Assembly: GCF_039888675.1 (NCBI RefSeq)
Contig: NZ_JBDQQR010000002.1
Coordinates: 100,001-164,000 of the forward strand
Length of the DNA stretch: 64,000 nt
Reading direction: 5' to 3'
From: Mesorhizobium sp. CAU 1732
GTDB lineage: Bacteria > Pseudomonadota > Alphaproteobacteria > Rhizobiales > Rhizobiaceae
Made by a program: the position numbers and the translations under genes. The number at the start of each line of letters is the position of its first letter. Position 1 is the stretch's first letter. Below the pieces are notes generated by a model. That model saw only the letters and a list, made by a program, of their open reading frames with translations. It was not told the DNA's origin and did not search any database. Below, one piece after another: positions 1 to 10,230 of the stretch.

Positions 1-1513
1 GTTGGAGGTGTTCTCCGAAGACGGCGCCGCGCAGACCGCCAATACCGGCGTGATCTACGGCGCCAAGGTGGACAGCGAGGTCAGCCTGCGCACGATCGAC
101 TTCCCGATCGAGACCGCGACCTTCGACGAACGCAGCGCCCTGACGGCCGAAGAGGTCGAGACGGTCGTGCGCAACACGGGCGCGATCCTCACCGATGGCG
201 ACGTACAGGTGGCCGCACTTCATTACGTGGACCCGCAGCGCTTCGGCGATACACTCGCGACCCAGACGCTGAGCGCGTCCTACGGCATCCGCATCGTCCC
301 AGAAAACGTCTCGGTGTCCGCCCGCGAAACCAGTCTGGTTCCAGAGATAGAGTACGCCGAGGACATCATCCCGTTCCCGGCCGACCGCGAGATCGCCGAA
401 GCGCTCGACGAGGCCGGCTATTCCGGCGACGATTCGGACGGCATGGCCGAATCCTTCGCGAAGCTCCTGAATGGATCGGTTCTGAAGGCGGGGCATGTCC
501 TGCGGCTCGGCATAGAGACGCGAAACGAGGTCAGCCGCATCGTGCGCGGCAGCGTCTATGAGGGCCGCAACCACATCAGGACCATCGCCCTCGACGATCA
601 CGACCAATACGTGCCGGGCAGCGAGCCCGAACCCAATCCGGCGGTGCTCACCGCATTCGACGAGAACCAGCCGGTGGTTCGCACGCGTGGCGATCTGCCG
701 ACGGTCTATGACGGCATCTACCGCGCCGCGTATTCCTACGGCCTGTCGCGCACCATGACGCAGCAGCTCGTCAGGCTTCTGGCATCGGACGTCGACTTCC
801 AGTCGAGGCTCACTCCGACCGATCAACTCGACGTCTTCTTCTCCCAGCCCGACGATGACGACACCGCCACGGAGGAATCGGAACTCCTTTATGTGCAGGC
901 GTCCTTCGGCGGGACCATGCGGACGTTCTATCGGTTCCAGATGGAAGACGGCGGGATCGACTACTTCGATGAAGAGGGCCGCAGCGCCCGGCAGTTCCTG
1001 CTGCGCAACCCGGTGCCCAACGGCACCTTCCGCTCCGGCTTCGGCGGGCGGCGGCACCCGATCCTCGGCTATACCCGCATGCATACCGGCGTCGACTGGT
1101 CCGCACCGCGCGGCACGCCGATCATCGCGGCAGGCAACGGGGTCGTGGAAAAGGCGGGATGGGCCGGCGGATATGGACGGCAGACGATCATCCGTCACGC
1201 CAACGGCTACAAGACGTCCTACAACCACCAGAACGCGATCGCGCGCGGCGTCACGGAAGGCGCCGAGGTTCGGCAGGGCCAGGTGATCGGATATGTCGGC
1301 ACGACGGGCCTGTCGACCGGGCCGCATCTTCATTACGAGCTGATGGTGAACGGGACGAAGGTCGATCCCATGCGGGTCCGCCTCCCCGGCGGCCGCGTGC
1401 TCAAGGGCGATGAGCTGGAAGTCTTCCTCGAAGAGCGCAAGCGCATCGACACGCTCCTCGAGGAGCAGGATGCGCCGTCGCTTCGCATGGCGAGCGCCAG
1501 GGTCGAGAACTGA
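1..1513 (+). CDS. M23 family metallopeptidase (5' end outside window)
   Basis: Zinc endopeptidase of the LytM/M23 type, acting on peptidoglycan cross-links in the periplasm. About 500 residues are visible and the true start lies upstream of the window, so any signal peptide or membrane anchor is not seen. The C-terminal quarter carries the domain: HTGVD near residue 360 supplies the first two zinc ligands and HLHYE near residue 441 the HxH motif. The preceding ~340 residues look like the long N-terminal region (LysM/opacity-associated-protein-like) usual in rhizobial M23 proteins. All catalytic motifs are present, so activity is likely. An L,D-transpeptidase gene converges on it from the other strand. 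Confidence 0.9.
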   Translation, partial: LEVFSEDGAAQTANTGVIYGAKVDSEVSLRTIDFPIETATFDERSALTAEEVETVVRNTGAILTDGDVQVAALHYVDPQRFGDTLATQTLSASYGIRIVPENVSVSARETSLVPEIEYAEDIIPFPADREIAEALDEAGYSGDDSDGMAESFAKLLNGSVLKAGHVLRLGIETRNEVSRIVRGSVYEGRNHIRTIALDDHDQYVPGSEPEPNPAVLTAFDENQPVVRTRGDLPTVYDGIYRAAYSYGLSRTMTQQLVRLLASDVDFQSRLTPTDQLDVFFSQPDDDDTATEESELLYVQASFGGTMRTFYRFQMEDGGIDYFDEEGRSARQFLLRNPVPNGTFRSGFGGRRHPILGYTRMHTGVDWSAPRGTPIIAAGNGVVEKAGWAGGYGRQTIIRHANGYKTSYNHQNAIARGVTEGAEVRQGQVIGYVGTTGLSTGPHLHYELMVNGTKVDPMRVRLPGGRVLKGDELEVFLEERKRIDTLLEEQDAPSLRMASARVEN

Positions 1514-1575
1514 TTTCGCTCAAGTTGAGCTGAGAACGCGGATCGGCCGCGAACAAGCGGCCGACCAGTCCGGCC

Positions 1576-3111
1576 CTACTCCACGAATTCCACGACCGTG
1601 CCCGCCTTCACCATCTTGGCGAGTTCCTGCGCGTTCCAGTTGGTCAGCCGGATGCAGCCGTTCGATTCGGTCTTGCCGATCTTCGACGGGTCCGGCGTTC
1701 CGTGGATGCCGTAGGTGGGCTTCGACAACGCGATCCAGACTGTGCCGACCGGACCGTTCGGACCGGGTGGAATCGTCAGGACCTTGTCATTGTCGCCCTG
1801 CTTGAAATTGATCTTGGGATTGTAGGTGTATTGCGGGTCGATGGCGATGCGCTGCACGGTGTGCGTGCCTGTCGGCGACGGCGTCGCAGCCGAGCCGATC
1901 GTCGACGGATAGACCGCGATGAGCTTGCCGTCCTCGCCATAGGCGCGAACCTGCCTCTGTCCCTTGTCGGCCACGATGCGCGTGACAGTGCCGGTGCGCG
2001 GCTTGCCGACATTTGCGACCCTGATGATGGTGCCGGGACGATCGAAGCTGAGGCCAGGATTGAGCGCGCGCAGGTAATTTTCGTCCATGTGGAAGCGTTC
2101 GGCCAGCATTTCGGCGACCGAGACGAAACCGAGACGGTCCATCTTGGCCTTTTCGCCATAGTCCGTCGGAACCGAGGCGACGAATGGGCCGGCCACGTCG
2201 ACCGGGGTGATCTCGTAGCTGGTGAATGCGTCACCGCCGGATGCGGCGAGCGCGGCATCGACATAAGCCGTGTCGTAGGTGCGCAGCGTCTCGCCGGTCA
2301 ATTCGCGATAGGCGGTGATCGCCTTGTTGACGTTGTCGCCGATCCGCCCGTCGATGACGCCGGGATGCGCGCCGGCACGCCCGAGCAGGATCTGGATCTT
2401 CGCGACGTTTTCAGTCGCGCCCTTCTGGACGATTTCCGGCTGCTGTGTCACGTCCGGCAGAGCGCCGGCGCCCTGGGGTGGCACGCCGGTTCCTTCCGGC
2501 GGCATGCCGTCGATGATGCTGCCTTGCGCATTCGGATCGGGAATGATGGCGACCGACGAATTGTCGAGCGGCGCGCGCTCGATCTGGTTTCCACCGAGAA
2601 CATTGGGCGGGTTCTGCCTCGCCATCGGATCGTTCGGCAACGGATTCCCGAAACCGCGATCCTCGTAGGGCGGCGGCTCGCGGGCAAAATCCTCATAGCC
2701 GGGCTCAACCGGGGCGGGCTGTGCAGGATAGTCGTTGAAATCGGGCGGCGGGTATCCCTGACGGTTGAGCTCTTCCATGCGCCGCTCGCGCCGCAAACGC
2801 GCCATATCGTCGGGATTGTCGAGATAATAACGGTCCTGCTGCGGAAGTCCGCGCGGCGGCTCCTCGAAACGCCTGAACGAGCCCTGCGGCTCGCGGATGG
2901 AGATGACCTCGCCGGTATAGACGTCGACCAGCACTTCGCGCCCGTATCGGTCGTAATAGACCTCGACCTCGCGGGATTGCGCAAGCTGGGTCAGAGTGTC
3001 GGCCTTCACCGCTCGCGGCGACGGCTCGGTATCCGCAAAGGCGCGCGCAGCCGCCGTTTCGGCCATCCCGAAGGAGGTGAGCATCGCGAGGGTGAAGAGC
3101 CTGCCTATCAT
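1576..3111 (-). CDS. L,D-transpeptidase (YkuD domain) with peptidoglycan-binding region
   Basis: Periplasmic L,D-transpeptidase of 511 residues that would form 3-3 cross-links or attach proteins to peptidoglycan. An N-terminal hydrophobic segment ending near AARAFA reads as a signal peptide. Residues ~30-220 are proline- and acid-rich and probably extended. Residues ~235-285 resemble a peptidoglycan-binding domain (GVIDGRIGDNV). Residues ~320-365 look like a LysM-type fold. The C-terminal ~135 residues are the YkuD domain, with HGTP followed by SNGCIRL containing the catalytic Cys. In rhizobia such enzymes support polar growth. It converges with the M23 peptidase, which fits a cell-wall theme. 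The start chosen gives a complete signal peptide. Confidence 0.9.
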   Translation of the reverse strand: MIGRLFTLAMLTSFGMAETAAARAFADTEPSPRAVKADTLTQLAQSREVEVYYDRYGREVLVDVYTGEVISIREPQGSFRRFEEPPRGLPQQDRYYLDNPDDMARLRRERRMEELNRQGYPPPDFNDYPAQPAPVEPGYEDFAREPPPYEDRGFGNPLPNDPMARQNPPNVLGGNQIERAPLDNSSVAIIPDPNAQGSIIDGMPPEGTGVPPQGAGALPDVTQQPEIVQKGATENVAKIQILLGRAGAHPGVIDGRIGDNVNKAITAYRELTGETLRTYDTAYVDAALAASGGDAFTSYEITPVDVAGPFVASVPTDYGEKAKMDRLGFVSVAEMLAERFHMDENYLRALNPGLSFDRPGTIIRVANVGKPRTGTVTRIVADKGQRQVRAYGEDGKLIAVYPSTIGSAATPSPTGTHTVQRIAIDPQYTYNPKINFKQGDNDKVLTIPPGPNGPVGTVWIALSKPTYGIHGTPDPSKIGKTESNGCIRLTNWNAQELAKMVKAGTVVEFVE

Positions 3112-3457
3112 TCTGAAAGTCCCGTTTTCGTCAAAACGCCGCGAGGCCGCGATTCGTTCACCACAGCCCTTGCGGCATATGCTGCATCATCAGAGATGAA
3201 CCTGACATGAAAATGGCCGCTTGATGGCGGAATCACCACGGCCCGGCATCGTCGCCGTCCACATGCGCGACTGCATGCCCGGCGCTCGGAGGCGGCCGTG
3301 TGCTGCCGGAGCGCGGCCGACCCGCCCAACCAGAATTGCCGTGAAACCGATGGGCGAAACATCAGCACGGCGGCAAGGGGAATCAAACGGCGCGGGATTT
3401 TCCGCGGCGCCCTGGAAAAGAGTTTGATTGCGTCGGGGAGAAAAACGCACCGGCAGG
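3112..3457. other. Intergenic region without a supported gene
   Basis: About 350 bases lie between the L,D-transpeptidase start and the end of the hypothetical gene at 3458. Open frames here have arginine-rich, low-quality compositions on both strands and look like GC-driven shadows. The part nearest 3112 should hold the L,D-transpeptidase promoter, but I cannot pick out a convincing -35/-10 pair. Confidence 0.4.
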
Positions 3458-3919
3458 TCATGAGGTGTCGTGGGCCGGATGCGGTGCGCCGGGGACGAAC
3501 GCCGCGAGCCTCGACAGGGAGGCAAGCATGTCGCGAAGCGCCGGCATCCGACATGCTAGCATCCGACTGGCCGGCACCGCGGCAGGGTCGCCGCCGATCC
3601 GCCTGCACACGGCGGAGAGCCGCCTTGCCTGCCTGTCGAGCAGCCCTGCCAGCGCGCGAAGGCTGATCGCGAGACGCACGGCATCCGCAGGGCCTGCGCC
3701 GGCCGGGACGATCGGTATCGATGCGCCCGGCGTGTCCGGGCCGCCGGCGACGAACTCGCGCGCCACGGCCTCGGCCTGCCGCAGAAACCACAGGACCAGG
3801 CTTCGCACGGCGGGGGAACGGCCGGAGGCGCGCTCGGCCAGAACCGCAAGCGCGCAGAGCATGGCGACTATACGGCCAAGCGCCGCCCGTTCCTCCTCCA
3901 CCGCCCGCTTCCAGTCCAT
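3458..3919 (-). CDS. Hypothetical protein (alpha-helical, rhizobial type)
   Basis: A 153-residue protein beginning MDWKRAVEEERAALGRIVAM. I cannot assign a function. The N-terminal helix with MDWK and a following hydrophobic helix resembles small helical proteins of unknown function common in Mesorhizobium-type genomes (recollection of the family, not a search). The composition is alanine- and arginine-rich with predicted helices throughout and no catalytic motif. The frame stays open upstream to 4162, but that extension runs through a repetitive intergenic element and lacks a protein-like composition, so the ATG at 3919 is preferred. Confidence 0.5.
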   Translation of the reverse strand: MDWKRAVEEERAALGRIVAMLCALAVLAERASGRSPAVRSLVLWFLRQAEAVAREFVAGGPDTPGASIPIVPAGAGPADAVRLAISLRALAGLLDRQARRLSAVCRRIGGDPAAVPASRMLACRMPALRDMLASLSRLAAFVPGAPHPAHDTS

Positions 3920-4024
3920 CGCCGCCACTCCGTTGTTCAGCACGGCATTGTCCGGGAGGTGCGGAGGGAGGTGGATAGAATTTGCGCACCATTGCTGACA
4001 GATGCTGACAACGCCCGGTTTTAG

Positions 4025-4320
4025 ACCATCCTGCGGCGGGACCGGCGAGGCATGGATCCCCGGGTCTGCGCCCGAGGATGACGAAGTGGAGTGGGAACGC
4101 TTTCTCAAGTTCTGATACGACGCTGTCGGTTGTCTGGGCGACCAAACTACCGACTTCGTCATTCTCGGGCGACCGGAGCGAAGCGGAGGGAGACCCGGGA
4201 ATCCATGCCTCGGCAGTTGGTGACGAGTGGGGTGGTGCCGGATGGTTCGTCCATTTCGGATGTGCGGTGAGTGCCCAGTTCTGCACCACCCTGCGGCGAA
4301 CCCGCGAGGCGTGGATCATG
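4025..4320. repeat. Intergenic repeat element with inverted and direct repeats
   Basis: The stretch at 4049-4087 (ending in GAGGATGACGAAGT) recurs as an imperfect reverse complement at 4153-4210 (ACTTCGTCATTCTCGGG, then AGACCCGGGAATCCATGCC). The two copies flank ~65 bases. The element is bracketed by an imperfect direct repeat: 4025-4055 and 4287-4316 both contain CCTGCGGCG followed by GCGAGGC and TGGAT. It resembles short palindromic intergenic elements dispersed in alphaproteobacterial genomes. The remaining part of the 3920-4336 gap holds no supported gene. Confidence 0.6.
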
Positions 4321-4336
4321 CGCAGGCCGGACGACG

Positions 4337-5023
4337 CTATTCTGCGTAAGCCACCCAGCCTTTGATGCTCAATCCTGCGTAGAACAGGCTGGCACCCGAA
4401 AATCCCGCGTCGCCCAGCATGGCGACGTCGTCTTCCGGCGACAGGATCGTCAGCCGGCTGCTGATTGCCTGGCGGGCGCTCTCCGCATGGGCGGGGTCCG
4501 TTCCATTCGACAGGCCGTAGGCAACATGACGGGCGATCCATATCGACCGCTCGGGCTCGCTCTGCGGGAAGCTGAGGTGGACGAGCACGAATGGCGCACC
4601 CGCCTTCAGGCGCCGCCTGATCTGCTTCAGGGTTTCGAGGCGCTGGTCGCGGGGAATGAAATGGAACGTCAAAATGGATGTGGCGGCATCGAAAGGCCCT
4701 TCCGGGGCGGCGTCGATATAGCCTTCATGGAGCCGCATGCGTGCGGCATGCGGCGCGGCCACCTGCTCGGCCAGCCGCAGCATATCGCCCGAGGGGTCCA
4801 CGCCGTCGAACGACCATCCCGGATGCGCTTCGGCGAGCGCCTTGAGTTCCTGTCCGCCACCCGCCCCCAGAACCAGAACGCGGCCATCCGTTGGCATGCG
4901 CTCCGCGAGCAACAGTGACACCATGCGGTGCAGGTTGGAATAACCCGGCACCTGCCGTGGCGGGCCTTCGCCGTAAGACCTGACGGCGCTCCCGGAAAAC
5001 GGCGTGTCGATATTGCGAGGCAT
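4337..5023 (-). CDS. Class I SAM-dependent methyltransferase
   Basis: A 228-residue protein with the Rossmann-type SAM-binding motif VLVLGAGGGQE near residue 55, an acidic residue ending strand 2 (FDGVDPSGDML) and a later ILTFHFIP motif typical of class I methyltransferases. The substrate is unknown. The start at MPRNIDTPFSG gives a normal family length; an upstream in-frame ATG at 5119 would add an arginine-rich, non-conserved leader. A perfect 21-bp palindrome lies about 105 bases upstream (5128-5148), so the gene may be under a TetR-type repressor, though no such repressor gene is adjacent. Confidence 0.8.
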   Translation of the reverse strand: MPRNIDTPFSGSAVRSYGEGPPRQVPGYSNLHRMVSLLLAERMPTDGRVLVLGAGGGQELKALAEAHPGWSFDGVDPSGDMLRLAEQVAAPHAARMRLHEGYIDAAPEGPFDAATSILTFHFIPRDQRLETLKQIRRRLKAGAPFVLVHLSFPQSEPERSIWIARHVAYGLSNGTDPAHAESARQAISSRLTILSPEDDVAMLGDAGFSGASLFYAGLSIKGWVAYAE

Positions 5024-5127
5024 GGATGGTCTCCAGATTGCCGTTGCCGGAGCGCGCCTTGCCGCGCTGTCGAACGTCAGCGTCGAGCATGGCGAGGGGC
5101 ATGTCCGACGGACGGCCACTTCAACTC

Positions 5128-5148
5128 ATGTAACACACAATGTTACAT
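5128..5148. promoter_or_regulatory. 21-bp palindromic operator candidate upstream of methyltransferase
   Basis: The sequence ATGTAAC-ACACAAT-GTTACAT is a perfect inverted repeat with 7-base arms and a 7-base spacer. It sits in the ~290-base intergenic region between the clpB stop (5315) and the methyltransferase start (5023). Arms of the TGTAAC/GTTACA type are typical of TetR-family operators. It is AT-richer than its surroundings. Which gene it controls is inference from distance and orientation. Confidence 0.55.
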
Positions 5149-5314
5149 TTCGGATTGCGCGTCAAGACGGCCGGTCTCGTTCAGAATGTTGCGACGAGCA
5201 GACAAACCATCCATCCAGCCCAACGGCTATGACGCGTGCCTGTATCGAGACCTCTTCCCAGCGCTTTCGCCTGCCTGAGCGCTACATCACGCTGGGAATG
5301 GGTTCTGAGGCGCG

Positions 5315-7918
<2,604 letters not shown>

Positions 7919-8030
7919 GCATGTCTCCATTCCCTCACCGGCCCGCTTCGCGGCGCCGGATCAGATTGCGGTGACGGACCCCCAACGCGGCAATCATGCC
8001 ATCGCGTTCAGCGGCAGGTCCAGTTCGTGT

Positions 8031-8061
8031 TGATATGGGTATCTCTTCCCATCCCCTCAAG
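8031..8061 (-). promoter_or_regulatory. Heat-shock (RpoH/sigma-32) promoter candidate for clpB
   Basis: Read on the minus strand, CTTGAG (8061-8056) is followed after 16 bases by CCCATATC (8039-8032). This fits the sigma-32 consensus (CTTGAA and CCCCATnT) and the alphaproteobacterial RpoH pattern. It lies ~115-140 bases upstream of the clpB ATG and just downstream of the terminator of the preceding gene. Control of clpB by RpoH is established in related bacteria; use of this exact site is inference. Confidence 0.6.
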
Positions 8062-8083
8062 ATCATACAAGCAGGGGCGGAAA

Positions 8084-8110
8084 CGAAAAACGGCGGGCCG
8101 AGGCCCGCCG
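8084..8110 (-). terminator. Rho-independent terminator after DUF4167 gene
   Basis: A 9-bp GC-rich inverted repeat (CGGCGGGCC at 8091-8099 and GGCCCGCCG at 8102-8110) is followed on the minus strand by a T-run (8090-8086). It lies 28 bases after the DUF4167 stop codon and upstream of the clpB promoter, so it should separate the two transcripts. Confidence 0.8.
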
Positions 8111-8137
8111 CTTGAATTCACGCTCGAAACTGCCCGG

Positions 8138-8893
8138 TCACTGGGCCGCTTCGGTCACCGGCTCGTCGCTGCCGGAAGGCTGGTCGCCCTCGGCAGCGTC
8201 TTCCGCCTTCACGCGCGGACGGCGCGGACGACGGGGCCGACGCGGTGCCGCCTCGGCGTTTTCTTCGTCGGCAGCGGGCACCTGGACCTCGGCCACCGCA
8301 GGCTGCTGATCACTGGAAACGGGCGCGACATCCTGCTGCTTCAGAGCGACTTCGGCCGGCACGCCTTCGATCACGGGCTGCGGACCGGTCCCGCTGGGCG
8401 CGACATTGCCACGATTGTCGCGGTTGTCACGACCCTCGCGGTTATCGCGATCGCGGTTGTTGTCGCGGTTTTCCCGCGGCTCGCGCTGCTGCTGCTGGAC
8501 AGGCTGCTGATCGTTGCCGGAGGACTGGAAGCCCTCCTCGCCGTCGTCATCCATATCCTCGTCGTCGCGCGTGTTGTTCTCGCGAACCTGCTGCTGCGAC
8601 TGCTGAGCCAGGGCGACCATGATGATGCGGTTGTAGTGCTCCGCATGCTGCAGGTAGTTCTCGGCCATCACGCGGTCGCCGGACGTCTGGGCGTCGCGAG
8701 CGAGCGTCGTGTATTTTTCCGCGATCTGCTGAGCGGAGCCGCGGATTTTCACATCCGGACCGTTGCTCTCATAGCTGCGGGTGAGTGGATTAGGGCCCTT
8801 GCGGTTGTTGTTGTTTCCGCCGCCGCTATTGTTGTTGTTGTTATTATTGTTGCTGCCGCGTCCGCGCATGCGCCTGTTCTGCTGTGGCCTCAT
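8138..8893 (-). CDS. DUF4167 domain-containing protein
   Basis: A 251-residue protein whose N-terminal third (to about residue 95) is the DUF4167 domain of alphaproteobacteria, recognisable from the phrases LTRSYESNGPDVKIRG and AEHYNRI. It begins with basic residues (MRPQQNRRMRGRG) and a run of asparagines. The remainder is disordered: glutamine-rich, then an N/R/D-rich tract, then an acidic and Arg-Pro-rich tail (RRPRRPRRPR). The basic ends suggest nucleic-acid binding, but that is inference; no function is established to my knowledge. It lies in the prmC-clpB interval on the same strand, the usual position in Hyphomicrobiales. The start at MRPQQNRR is preferred over an upstream in-frame ATG. 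Confidence 0.88.
   Translation of the reverse strand: MRPQQNRRMRGRGSNNNNNNNNSGGGNNNNRKGPNPLTRSYESNGPDVKIRGSAQQIAEKYTTLARDAQTSGDRVMAENYLQHAEHYNRIIMVALAQQSQQQVRENNTRDDEDMDDDGEEGFQSSGNDQQPVQQQQREPRENRDNNRDRDNREGRDNRDNRGNVAPSGTGPQPVIEGVPAEVALKQQDVAPVSSDQQPAVAEVQVPAADEENAEAAPRRPRRPRRPRVKAEDAAEGDQPSGSDEPVTEAAQ
8799..8852. repeat. Trinucleotide repeat encoding poly-asparagine
   Basis: Two tracts of GTT/ATT triplets (AAC/AAT on the coding strand) at 8799-8815 and 8827-8852 encode runs of asparagine near the N terminus of the DUF4167 protein. Such in-frame triplet runs can change length by slippage without shifting the frame. Confidence 0.6.
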
Positions 8894-9196
8894 TCGAGTC
8901 TCTTCTTTTGAGAATGCTGTTGGGTTCCGGAGAGGCGGCGCTAACCGCCTGCTTCTCGTTCCTTGTCGGCGCAAAGCCGCAAGAACCGCGCCTCCGCCAC
9001 GTAATTCCTGTCCCGGTTCATGTTACTTGCCGGAATCCCCGCACGAAGCTATGGCGTCGTTTAACGCAACTCGGCAGCTTGTCCCCTGGGAACCGAATCG
9101 ATAACAGCACTGCCTGCTTCGTTTCATCCGGTAGCGGGAAACTATCCGCAATAATCATGCTTGCCAAGGCCTTTTTTGCGCTGCGCCATCACGGCT
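8894..9196. other. Intergenic region between prmC and DUF4167 gene
   Basis: About 300 bases with no protein-like frame. It should contain the 3' end of the prmC message and probably a promoter for the DUF4167 gene, but no clear hairpin with T-run and no strong -35/-10 pair could be identified by eye. Confidence 0.35.
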
Positions 9197-10057
9197 TTAG
9201 ACTGCAAATAACAGTGCCCGTTCATGCCCTCCAAGATCGCGCGCGCTGCGCACGAAGACGAGGCCATGCTTTTCGAAAATCGCGCGGACGACGTCCGCCT
9301 GATCATGTCCAACTTCGACTGCGACGTGTCCGTCTTCCTGGAGATGGTGCCTCGCTCCTGCAGCGATGGCTCTGTACGGATCCAGTCCATCTGGTCCGCC
9401 GTCGAGCGCGGCAAGCGGGTCATGGTCCCGCACTTCACGCTCAAGCAAGTCTATCTCTCTGGACGCTATATAGGGCGGATTTGAGACGATGATGTGAAAT
9501 CGCCCCTCGATCGCCTGGTACCAGTCCGATTGAACGGTGGTGACGCGTCCCGTGTTGCCAGTCATATCGGCATTGGCAGAGGCGGTTGCAAGCGCATCCG
9601 CCGAAATATCCGATGCCAGGGCCGTTGAACGCGCCTCCTCGCTGAGAAGTGCGAGCGCAATCGCGCCGGTTCCGGTGCCCATATCGAGGATGGTGCACGC
9701 GCCGTGGCGGTCGGCTGCAGCCTTCACCAGGGGCAAGACCAGATCGACGAGCGTTTCCGTATCCGGGCGCGGCTCCAGCGTTTCGGAAGAGAGTTTGAGT
9801 TTCAGGCCGTAGAAATCGCGGCTGCCGATAATGCGGTGGACCGGTTCGCCCGCGAGACGCCGGTCGAGCGCGGCAAGCACGGCGGCGACCTGCCCCGCCT
9901 GCACCTCGCGATCGGGATCGGTGATCGCATCGGTACGGCTCGTTGCGGTGAAATGCTCGACGAGAAGCCTTGCGTCGAGGGCGGGTTCGGGCCTGCTCGC
10001 CTCTTCCAGCATGCGCCTTGCATGCCTGACTAGCGACCCGAGCGTGTAGGACACCAC
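9197..10057 (-). CDS. prmC: Peptide chain release factor N5-glutamine methyltransferase PrmC
   Basis: Methylates the Gln of the GGQ motif in release factors, whose gene prfA lies immediately upstream. The ~287-residue protein has the SAM motif ILDMGTGTGAIAL and the diagnostic NPPY motif (SNPPYIASRE) that binds the substrate glutamine. The start is uncertain: tandem GTG codons at 10057 and 10054 fit the family length, while the in-frame ATG at 10123 lies inside a large palindromic repeat and is unlikely. A 48-bp inverted repeat lies between prfA and this start, so the gene's message follows a very strong stem-loop. Confidence 0.93.
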   Translation of the reverse strand: MVSYTLGSLVRHARRMLEEASRPEPALDARLLVEHFTATSRTDAITDPDREVQAGQVAAVLAALDRRLAGEPVHRIIGSRDFYGLKLKLSSETLEPRPDTETLVDLVLPLVKAAADRHGACTILDMGTGTGAIALALLSEEARSTALASDISADALATASANADMTGNTGRVTTVQSDWYQAIEGRFHIIVSNPPYIASREIDLLEREVRDHDPLAALDGGPDGLDPYRAIAAGARHHLQEDGHVAVEVGHDQADVVRAIFEKHGLVFVRSARDLGGHERALLFAV

Positions 10058-10087
10058 GTCAGCCGCCAAGCGCGCTTTGCAGCATCG

Positions 10088-10203
10088 CACCCCCCTCTGG
10101 CCTGCCGGCCATCTCCCCCTCAAGGGGGGAGATTAGTCTCGTCGGCGACACCGCGTAATCTCCCCCCTTGAGGGGGAGATGGCCGGCAGGCCAGAGGGGG
10201 GTG
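10088..10203. repeat. Perfect 48-bp inverted repeat between prfA and prmC
   Basis: Positions 10088-10135 are the exact reverse complement of 10156-10203, separated by 20 bases. The arms begin CACCCCCCTCTGGCCTGCCG. The type is a C-rich palindromic intergenic repeat as seen dispersed in rhizobial genomes. It sits within the transcribed gap of the prfA-prmC pair and would fold into one long hairpin in mRNA. Confidence 0.9.
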
Positions 10204-10230
10204 AGCGCCGGATGAAGCATCGATCGCGCC

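Noticed and set aside
3108..4541. 477-codon minus-strand frame covering the 3-4.5 kb region
   Set aside because: Crosses the repeat element and overlaps two better-supported genes; composition is not protein-like.
5024..5314. Remnant of a TetR gene next to the palindrome
   Set aside because: Frames in all directions through this stretch lack a helix-turn-helix; no remnant could be recognised.
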